This document shows positions 1 through 5,639 of a stretch of DNA of 10,316 nucleotides, piece by piece. Within the stretch, counting starts at the first letter, position 1. Every line of letters starts with the position of its first letter. The stretch comes from CAYLLD01 sp964425135 (GTDB lineage: Bacteria; Pseudomonadota; Alphaproteobacteria; Rhodobacterales; Rhodobacteraceae). The stretch lies in contig CAYRKW010000087.1 in the NCBI GenBank assembly GCA_964425135.1, positions 1-10,316 on the forward strand. The letters run 5' to 3'. The position numbers were made by a program, and so were the translations under genes. The notes below the pieces were generated by a model. The model saw only the letters and a program-made list of their open reading frames with translations. It did no database searches and was not told the DNA's origin.

Positions 1-8
1 AAATATAG

Positions 9-62
9 TTCCCAGGACCGCCCAAGACCTTGGGTAGAGGGTGACTGCCCCTCACCTGGGGA
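9..62. other. Intergenic structured element downstream of prfB (possible three-way-junction RNA)
   Basis: The 98 bases beyond the prfB stop hold no gene, but 9-62 can fold into a closed three-helix junction. The closing helix pairs 11-16 (CCCAGG) with 55-60 (CCTGGG) and can extend by T10-G61 and T9-A62. One arm pairs 21-25 with 30-34 (CCCAA/TTGGG, 4-nt loop). The other pairs 37-41 with 49-53 (GAGGG/CCCTC, 7-nt loop). Competing folds exist: 40-44 with 52-56, and 42-45 with 65-68 together with 48-51 and 58-61. I do not recognise a known RNA family, and it lacks the T-run of an intrinsic terminator on either strand. It could be a small RNA end, an mRNA 3' processing structure or a palindromic repeat. 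The pairings are seen; any function is inference. Confidence 0.3.
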
Positions 63-98
63 GTGTCAGCGGCAGTCGTACATTGTCGGACGGCGCCC

Positions 99-1226
99 CT
101 AATCCTCAGCCTGCGCCTCAGCTCGGGTCTTACCCGTCACCTCCTGCGCAAGCGCAGCCGCCATGAACCCGTCCAGATCGCCATCCAGCACGCCCTGGCT
201 GTCGGACGTCTCGAAATTCGTGCGCAGATCCTTCACCATCTGATAAGGCTGCAAAACATAAGACCGTATCTGATTGCCCCATCCCGCATCGCCCTTCGCG
301 TCATGCTGGTCCTGAATGGCCTGATTGCGCTCGCGCATTTCCATCTCATAAAGACGCGACTTGAGCGCCGCCATACAGTTCGCGCGGTTCTGGTGCTGGG
401 ATTTTTCCGAGGACGTCACCACGATCCCCGTCGGCACATGGGTAATCCGCACCGCAGAATCGGTCGTGTTCACATGCTGCCCGCCCGCCCCGCTGGAGCG
501 ATAGGTGTCCACACGAATATCGGCAGGGTTGATCTCAATCTCAATGTTGTCATCAACCACCGGATAGACCCAAACAGACGAAAACGACGTATGCCGCCGC
601 GCATTGCTGTCAAAGGGCGAAATACGCACCAACCGATGCACACCACTCTCCGATTTCAGCCAGCCATAAGCGTTAACGCCAGACATCTTGTAGGTCGCCG
701 ATTTGATCCCCGCCTCATCGCCAGCGCTTTCCGAGATCAACTCGACCTTATAACCATGCTGCTCGGCCCAGCGCACATACATCCGGGCAAGCATCGACGC
801 CCAATCGCAGCTTTCCGTGCCACCCGCACCCGAATTGACCTCCAGAAACGTATCGTTCCCGTCCGCCTCGCCGTTCAAAAGCGCCTCGATCTCTTTTTGC
901 GCCGCCGTTTCCTGCAACGCTTTGAGCGCCGCTTCAGCCTCTGCCACCACGTCGCTATCGTCCTCGGCCTCGCCCAGCTCAATGAGCTCAAGATTGTCCG
1001 ACAGATCCCGCTCCAAACCCTCGCAAGCCTCAATCGCATCCGCCAGCGTTTGCCGCTCGCGCATCAGCTTTTGCGCACGCGACGGATCGTTCCACAACTC
1101 GGGATCCTCGGTCATGGCATTCAACTCTTCGAGCCGGAACGGCGCAGTTTCCCAGCCCAGACGCTGTTTGAGCAGATCGACCGATTTGCTGATCTCGCTG
1201 GCGATATTTTCGATTTCCGCGCGCAT
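99..1226 (-). CDS. prfB: Peptide chain release factor 2 (RF2)
   Basis: RF2 recognises UGA and UAA stop codons in the ribosomal A site and triggers peptidyl-tRNA hydrolysis. The 375-residue product is close to the usual length (E. coli 365). The N-terminal part (about 1-115) is the charged helical domain. The stop-codon tripeptide Ser-Pro-Phe, diagnostic of RF2 rather than RF1, is at 203-205. The catalytic Gly-Gly-Gln is at 248-250 within SGAGGQHVN. A serine precedes that motif at the position where E. coli K-12 has its unusual threonine. The reading frame is open from ATG with no in-frame UGA near codon 25, so the programmed +1 frameshift that autoregulates many prfB genes is absent. The Shine-Dalgarno before the ATG is poor. 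It lies 84 bp after mrcA with no clear terminator between, so it is probably the last gene of an amiC-mrcA-prfB transcript. Confidence 0.97.
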   Translation of the reverse strand: MRAEIENIASEISKSVDLLKQRLGWETAPFRLEELNAMTEDPELWNDPSRAQKLMRERQTLADAIEACEGLERDLSDNLELIELGEAEDDSDVVAEAEAALKALQETAAQKEIEALLNGEADGNDTFLEVNSGAGGTESCDWASMLARMYVRWAEQHGYKVELISESAGDEAGIKSATYKMSGVNAYGWLKSESGVHRLVRISPFDSNARRHTSFSSVWVYPVVDDNIEIEINPADIRVDTYRSSGAGGQHVNTTDSAVRITHVPTGIVVTSSEKSQHQNRANCMAALKSRLYEMEMRERNQAIQDQHDAKGDAGWGNQIRSYVLQPYQMVKDLRTNFETSDSQGVLDGDLDGFMAAALAQEVTGKTRAEAQAED

Positions 1227-1310
1227 AAACTTACGTCTTTCGTCAGGCGTGTCCGACTGCCTTATCCAAAATCCGGTGCTGCCTGTAAAGCCGTAACGCC
1301 TCCGGCGCGT

Positions 1311-3878
1311 CTAGTAGAGCCCGCCCGATGAGAGCGATCCAAACCCAGGCGTGGTCAGAACCTCTTTTTCGACCACTTTGCCCTCGTTATCCAGAACCTG
1401 AATCGTCGTCGTTTCCTCACGATTAAAGAGCAGCAAATCCGCCCCCATCGAAAACCCACCATCAACAAACGAGCCATAAAAGCCGTAGTCGGGTTCTTCG
1501 CCCCAGCGGAACAACTCGGCAATCACATTCTCGCCGCTCGCGTCATCCTCAAGCCGGGCGCCACTAAAACGGTCGATTTTCACAAAGCTGGTATCCGGCG
1601 GAACAGAGTATTTGAACGAGCCGTGGGTTTGCAGCGCCGTTTGCATAAACTCCGCAAAAACCGGACCACAAAGCGAGCCGCCGGTGGCTTTCTTACCCAT
1701 TGGCGTTGGCGTGTCGAACCCAATATAGCACCCCGCCACAATCTCTGGCGTGAAGCCGATGAACCACGCATCCTTTGCTTCATTGGTCGTGCCCGTCTTC
1801 CCGGCGATCGGCAACCCAAGCGGACCAACAGTCGAGGCTGCCGTGCCGCGCGTCACCACACCTTGCATCATCGAAGTCAGCTGATAGGCGGTGACATCAT
1901 TCATCACCCGCCGCGCATCATTCACGACCAGCGCAGGCGTGCCGGTTCCATCTGCGGCCGCGCCACAACTTTCGCAATAGCGTTGGTCATGCCGGTAGAT
2001 CGTCTCGCCATATCGGTTCTGCACCCGGTCCACCAAAGTCGGCTCCACCTGCAAACCGCCATTGGCAAACTGCGCATAAGCTGCGACCATCTTCAAAAGC
2101 GTCGTCTCACCCGCGCCAAGCGCATAGGACAAAACATCCGGCATATTGCGATAAACGCCGAAACGCTCCGCATAATCACCTACGATTTCCATGCCGATAT
2201 CCTGCGCAATCCGCACAGTCATCAGGTTCCGCGATTGCTCGATCCCGGTGCGCAAGGGCGCTGGCCCGTAGAACTGGCGCGAAGCGTTTTGCGGTCGCCA
2301 AATGCCCTCGGACGTCTCCACCTCAATCGGCGCATCAACGACCACTGTCGCAGGCGTGTACCCACTATCAAGCGCCGCTGCATAAACAAACGGCTTGAAG
2401 GATGATCCGGGCTGCCGCGTTGCTTGGCTCGCGCGGTTGAAAACCGAATGCTGATAGGAAAACCCGCCCTGCATCGCCAGAACGCGCCCGTTGCGCACGT
2501 CCATCGCCATGAAAGCGCCTTGGACTTCGGGGATCTGGCGCAGGCTCCAACGTAGGAATTCATCGCCCTCACGCAGCTCTTTGACATAGACAACATCACC
2601 AACGCTCAACAGATCGTCAGGCGAATTGGCCTGCCGTCCCGGCGCACCGTTTTCATTGAGCGGACGCGCCCATGTCATATCCGCCATTGGGATGAAATGC
2701 CCGTCCTCATCTTCGGCAATCCCATCAATCCCGACGCGCGCCGCGTTTTGCCCGACGAGCAAGACAACCGCTGGATGCCAACCACGCACGTCGCGCGGAA
2801 TATCTACCTCAGACAGCGCGCTGCGCCAAGCGCTCTCGCCATCCAATAGCGCCGGATCAATCCTTGCCACCGGACCGCGATAAATGCCTTGCGTGCGATC
2901 ATACTCCTCAAGCTGCGCCTGAAGCGCCCGCGCCGCGGCACCCTGCAAAACCGGATCCATCGTTGCGCGAATCGACAAACCGCCGGTGAACAGCATGTCG
3001 TCGCCTAGCGCATTGCTCAACTGACGCCTGATTTCATCAGTAAAGTAGTCGCGCGCAGGCAATTGCGATTGCAGCGACTGGTAGTCATCGGTCTGGACCG
3101 TGCGAAATTCAGACGCACGATTGGCCTGCGCCACCTCTTGCGTGATATAGCCATTCTCCGCCATCTCCCGCAGCACATAATTGCGTCTCGAAATGGCTGC
3201 ATCGCGATAACGGATCGGATCAAGCGTCGAGGGCCGCTGCGCCAGCGCTGCAAGATAAGCGGCTTCGCCCGGCGTGATCTCTTCAAGCCGTTTGCCAAAG
3301 TACTTGCCCGCCGCTTCCGTCACCCCGTAAGAGTTTTTACCCAGAAAAATCTCATTAAGATAAAGCTCCAAAACCTTATCCCGCGACAGCGCCGAAACGA
3401 GCTTGGTCGAGAGGATAATCTCCTTGATCTTCCGCTCTTCAGTGCGCTCCCCGCTCAGCAGGAAGTTCTTCGCGACCTGCTGCGGAATGGTCGAGGCACC
3501 ACGCAGCCGCGCGTTGCCGCCATTCATCCGATCAATCGCAAACTGCGCCACAGCTTTGGCGATCCCGATAGGATCAAAGCCCTTGTGGGTATAGAAATTC
3601 TTGTCCTCAGCAGAAATAAACGCGTGCTTGATTACATCCGGTATCTCATCAATCGGCGTGAAAATCCGCCGTTCCTTGGCAAACTCGTCCATCAGAGCGC
3701 CCTGCCCCGAATAAACCCGGCTCAGCGTCGCTGGCTGGTAATCCGCCAACTGGTCAATCTTCGGCAAATCGCGCCCGTGGAAGTAGAAGAGCGCAAAGAC
3801 AGCCAGAGCCGCCACGAAGAGGCCAAGCGTTGCCCAACTGAACAAAAAGCCCAGAAATCTCAGAAATGCCGCGAACAC
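1311..3878 (-). CDS. mrcA: Penicillin-binding protein 1A, bifunctional transglycosylase/transpeptidase
   Basis: This class A PBP polymerises lipid II into glycan strands and cross-links peptides at the outer face of the inner membrane. The 855 residues show a short cytoplasmic start and one membrane helix (about 8-32). A GT51 domain follows, with the catalytic Glu91 in EDKNFY and the downstream STIPQQVAKN motif. An OB-like insertion lies at about 331-440, as in PBP1A. The transpeptidase domain has SxxK at Ser492-Lys495, SxN at Ser549-Asn551 and KTG at 694-696. A tail of about 100 residues ends in a Gly/Ser-rich stretch. The start is GTG: an in-frame TAA lies just upstream, and AAGGA sits 7 nt before it. 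A Cys-x-x-Cys pair (635, 638) lies in the transpeptidase half. It sits between amiC and prfB on the same strand. An alternative name would be ponA or pbp1A. Confidence 0.96.
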   Translation of the reverse strand: MFAAFLRFLGFLFSWATLGLFVAALAVFALFYFHGRDLPKIDQLADYQPATLSRVYSGQGALMDEFAKERRIFTPIDEIPDVIKHAFISAEDKNFYTHKGFDPIGIAKAVAQFAIDRMNGGNARLRGASTIPQQVAKNFLLSGERTEERKIKEIILSTKLVSALSRDKVLELYLNEIFLGKNSYGVTEAAGKYFGKRLEEITPGEAAYLAALAQRPSTLDPIRYRDAAISRRNYVLREMAENGYITQEVAQANRASEFRTVQTDDYQSLQSQLPARDYFTDEIRRQLSNALGDDMLFTGGLSIRATMDPVLQGAAARALQAQLEEYDRTQGIYRGPVARIDPALLDGESAWRSALSEVDIPRDVRGWHPAVVLLVGQNAARVGIDGIAEDEDGHFIPMADMTWARPLNENGAPGRQANSPDDLLSVGDVVYVKELREGDEFLRWSLRQIPEVQGAFMAMDVRNGRVLAMQGGFSYQHSVFNRASQATRQPGSSFKPFVYAAALDSGYTPATVVVDAPIEVETSEGIWRPQNASRQFYGPAPLRTGIEQSRNLMTVRIAQDIGMEIVGDYAERFGVYRNMPDVLSYALGAGETTLLKMVAAYAQFANGGLQVEPTLVDRVQNRYGETIYRHDQRYCESCGAAADGTGTPALVVNDARRVMNDVTAYQLTSMMQGVVTRGTAASTVGPLGLPIAGKTGTTNEAKDAWFIGFTPEIVAGCYIGFDTPTPMGKKATGGSLCGPVFAEFMQTALQTHGSFKYSVPPDTSFVKIDRFSGARLEDDASGENVIAELFRWGEEPDYGFYGSFVDGGFSMGADLLLFNREETTTIQVLDNEGKVVEKEVLTTPGFGSLSSGGLY

Positions 3879-3885
3879 GAATACA

Positions 3886-3890
3886 TCCTT
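3886..3890 (-). promoter_or_regulatory. Shine-Dalgarno of mrcA (decides GTG start)
   Basis: AAGGA on the minus strand lies 7 nt before the GTG at 3876-3878. The frame is closed upstream by an in-frame TAA and no ATG lies between, so GTG is the natural start. A nearby ATG overlapping the Shine-Dalgarno is in another frame. Confidence 0.75.
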
Positions 3891-3904
3891 TATGTGTTGG
3901 CAGG

Positions 3905-3933
3905 TTTATACGGGGAGGCTGCCCAAAACGCAA
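3905..3933 (-). promoter_or_regulatory. Candidate promoter of mrcA
   Basis: On the minus strand a -35-like TTGCGT (3928-3933) is separated by 17 nt from a good -10 TATAAA (3905-3910). This would give a leader of about 20 nt before the GTG start, containing the AAGGA. The match is 3/6 plus 5/6 to the sigma-70 consensus. It would let mrcA and prfB be transcribed without amiC. The pattern is seen; activity is inferred. Confidence 0.4.
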
Positions 3934-3945
3934 AACCATCTTGCG
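3925..3945 (-). terminator. Weak terminator-like hairpin between amiC and mrcA
   Basis: On the minus strand CGCAA (3941-3945) pairs with TTGCG (3929-3933) across a 7-nt loop and is followed by four T residues (3925-3928). A 5-bp stem with three G-C pairs is weak, so it would at most reduce read-through from amiC. It overlaps the candidate mrcA -35 element. Confidence 0.2.
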
Positions 3946-3978
3946 GGGAAAAATTGCCGATCGCGTGCATTTCGGCCC

Positions 3979-5142
3979 CTATTTCATTAACATTTGTGAC
4001 AATACGCGATCCTCTGCTGCCCATTGGTGAAGTGCTGTCAATACACCTGCCGCAGCCCGCGCGCGCCACTCCGGCGATTGCATGTTGGCCCGATCCGTTG
4101 CGTTCGACATAAAACCCAGCTCCAGCATCAGCGACGGAATATCGGGAGCCTTGAGCACCAGGAACCCGGCCGAGCGATGCGGACGCGAGCGGATCACGCC
4201 AACCGTCTCATCCATCGACCGGACCAGTGCATCGGCAAACCGCCGCGAGCGCGGATTGGTCTCGGTGCGTGCCATATCAAGCAATGTGCGCGCGACATCA
4301 TCCGCCTCGATCTGCAAATCAAGCCCTGCCGCAATATCTGCCCGGTTCTCGAGCGCCGCCAATTGCTCACTCGCTGCATCCGAAGCCCGCTCCGATAGCG
4401 AATAAATTGTCGCCCCGCGCGCATTTCCTTGCGTCACCGTATTGGCATGCAGCGATATGAAAACATCCGCCCCAGCCTCCTGCGCTACCCGAATGCGATC
4501 CCGCAATGACACAAAAACATCGCTCTCACGCGTCAAAACGACCGAATACGCGCCGCTTTCCAGGATCAATCCGCGCAGCTCTTGCGCAAACGCAAGCGCG
4601 ATATCCTTTTCTGCAACCCCCGCACGCACCGCACCGGGATCAATGCCGCCATGCCCCGGATCAATGGCCACAACCATCGCACCATCGCCACTCAATGCCC
4701 CCCGCGCGGCGTCATACGTCCAATCATCATTGCGTTTGGATGGGGATGCACTGGCCTTAAGTCCAACCGATAAAACCGCGCCCTGTCCGCGAATATCCAT
4801 TTCGACCCGCGACGGCGCCATGGTTGCGGGCAGATCAACCACCATGCGCGACCATCCCGGCTTGAACACGCCAAAGCGCGCAGCCACATCCGGCCCAAAC
4901 ACATCAAACGGCACGCCCCGCCAATCAACCTCGCGAAAATCAACAACCATCCGGTCGGGCGCGCTCAAGGTGAAAACGCGATACGGCACCGCCACATCCA
5001 GCGCCAGTGTCAGATCCAGCGCATCGCCACGCATCTCAATCGTCGATAGCGCCGCATCAACCCGCGCCACAGCGCGAAACTCCTCGGCACCCGCTCGCGA
5101 AACCGCCAAAACACCTATAATAATCGCCCAAACGATCCGCAT
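3979..5142 (-). CDS. amiC: N-acetylmuramoyl-L-alanine amidase (AMIN + Amidase_3)
   Basis: This zinc amidase cuts the bond between N-acetylmuramic acid and L-alanine in peptidoglycan, normally to split septal wall during daughter-cell separation. With the ATG at 5142 the protein has 387 residues. A signal peptide (about 1-19, cleavage after AGA) is followed by an AMIN domain (about 25-125) that targets the wall or septum, a linker, and the Amidase_3 domain from about 155. Zinc ligands are His164 (DPGHGG), Glu178 (EKD) and His232 (SLHAN); the catalytic Glu341 is in MLELGF. The helical insert at about 248-305, with an AmiB/AmiC-like ENRAD stretch, corresponds to the autoinhibitory region that partners of the EnvC/DipM type relieve in relatives. 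The frame is open to 5301, but the 5142 ATG follows AGGAG by 8 nt and begins the signal peptide. It is the first gene of the minus-strand group, divergent from rne. Confidence 0.94.
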   Translation of the reverse strand: MRIVWAIIIGVLAVSRAGAEEFRAVARVDAALSTIEMRGDALDLTLALDVAVPYRVFTLSAPDRMVVDFREVDWRGVPFDVFGPDVAARFGVFKPGWSRMVVDLPATMAPSRVEMDIRGQGAVLSVGLKASASPSKRNDDWTYDAARGALSGDGAMVVAIDPGHGGIDPGAVRAGVAEKDIALAFAQELRGLILESGAYSVVLTRESDVFVSLRDRIRVAQEAGADVFISLHANTVTQGNARGATIYSLSERASDAASEQLAALENRADIAAGLDLQIEADDVARTLLDMARTETNPRSRRFADALVRSMDETVGVIRSRPHRSAGFLVLKAPDIPSLMLELGFMSNATDRANMQSPEWRARAAAGVLTALHQWAAEDRVLSQMLMK

Positions 5143-5150
5143 CGGGGCAA

Positions 5151-5155
5151 CTCCT
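5151..5155 (-). promoter_or_regulatory. Shine-Dalgarno of amiC (decides start)
   Basis: AGGAG on the minus strand is 8 nt before the ATG at 5140-5142. Upstream in-frame candidates at 5166 and 5301 lack such a site, and would put extra residues in front of a clean signal peptide. Confidence 0.75.
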
Positions 5156-5208
5156 GCTCTAACCATACTCAATTCTGGGGCTATTTTCCGCCCTCTTGAT
5201 GTGGAAAA

Positions 5209-5237
5209 ACTATAGCACAGGAATATGTCGGCAGAAA
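5209..5237 (-). promoter_or_regulatory. Candidate extended -10 promoter of amiC
   Basis: On the minus strand TATAGT (5209-5214) is preceded by TGC (5215-5217), giving an extended -10. The hexamer TTTCTG 17 nt upstream (5232-5237) is a poor -35, which extended -10 promoters can tolerate. Transcription would start near 5202 and give a leader of about 60 nt for amiC. Confidence 0.45.
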
Positions 5238-5580
5238 CCAATTGTAATTGCGTGGATGTGATGCCAAATAGGTCGTGCGGTCGGCGTCGCACAATGCGCA
5301 TGCGCCGACGAACCAGAAATTTTTGCCGAAGGCAGCAGCGCGGTGGTCACACGACCAAAACCGTAAGCTGATCTCCGGAGCGCCCGCACTTGAGTTTGGG
5401 CACACCAAAAATCCGCGGGACAAACCTTTGATCTCGCATCACATTTTGACCGCTACCTTATCCGGGACGGTCAGGGGAATTGAAACCGCGATGCAACGCA
5501 CCAGCACAATCTATCACGATAAGGCCAGGATGGCGGCACCGCCACCCGCGCCGCCGCGTGCGCAGATCGCCCGTATAAAC

Positions 5581-5626
5581 CGAACACCGCCTCTCCCCCA
5601 CGCAAGTTTGCGACGGCAAGTGTTCG
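5581..5626 (+). promoter_or_regulatory. Interrupted hairpin just before the rne start
   Basis: CGAACAC (5581-5587) pairs with GTGTTCG (5620-5626). After a small internal loop (C5588 against A5618-A5619), GCC (5589-5591) pairs with GGC (5615-5617), giving ten base pairs. A further apical stem joins CGCA (5601-5604) to TGCG (5609-5612), and a C-rich unpaired run lies at 5592-5600. The helix ends 13 nt before the ATG. The remaining stretch TAAATGGAAAACT is A/U-rich and holds only a weak Shine-Dalgarno (GGA). This layout suits translational control or RNase E cleavage of its own mRNA, which is inference. Confidence 0.4.
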
Positions 5627-5639
5627 TAAATGGAAAACT

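Larger units (their letters stand above)
5143..5639. promoter_or_regulatory. Divergent amiC-rne intergenic region with long structured rne leader
   Basis: This 497-bp stretch has no supportable gene. Its left part carries the amiC Shine-Dalgarno and promoter candidate. From about 5271 to the rne start it holds several inverted repeats. 5271-5277 pairs with 5350-5356. 5280-5286 pairs with 5303-5309 around a nested 5288-5291/5295-5298. 5395-5399 pairs with 5405-5409, 5531-5535 with 5540-5544, 5547-5550 with 5555-5558, and 5581-5591 with 5615-5626. A -35-like TTGACC is at 5446-5451 and TTGAAA at 5480-5485, but neither has a convincing -10 at normal spacing, so the rne start site is not determined. 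E. coli rne has a long structured leader used for autoregulation; a similar role here is inference. Confidence 0.5.

Noticed and set aside
40..56. Anticodon-arm-like hairpin (GGTGA, 7-nt loop CTGCCCC, TCACC) suggesting a tRNA-Gly
   Set aside because: There is no matching D arm, T arm with TTC, or acceptor stem, and position 37 would be C, which is very unusual.
1..98. 6S RNA or another classic structured RNA at the left edge
   Set aside because: I could not match the sequence to remembered 6S, SRP, tmRNA or RNase P motifs, so no family name is given.
63..1331. Long plus-strand open frame of 422 codons opposite prfB
   Set aside because: It is antisense to a clear RF2 gene. The product is Arg/His/Leu-rich without a recognisable domain, as expected for a shadow frame in GC-rich coding DNA.
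5143..5301. Longer amiC start at 5301 or 5166
   Set aside because: Neither has a Shine-Dalgarno, and both add residues ahead of a clean signal peptide that begins at the 5142 ATG preceded by AGGAG.
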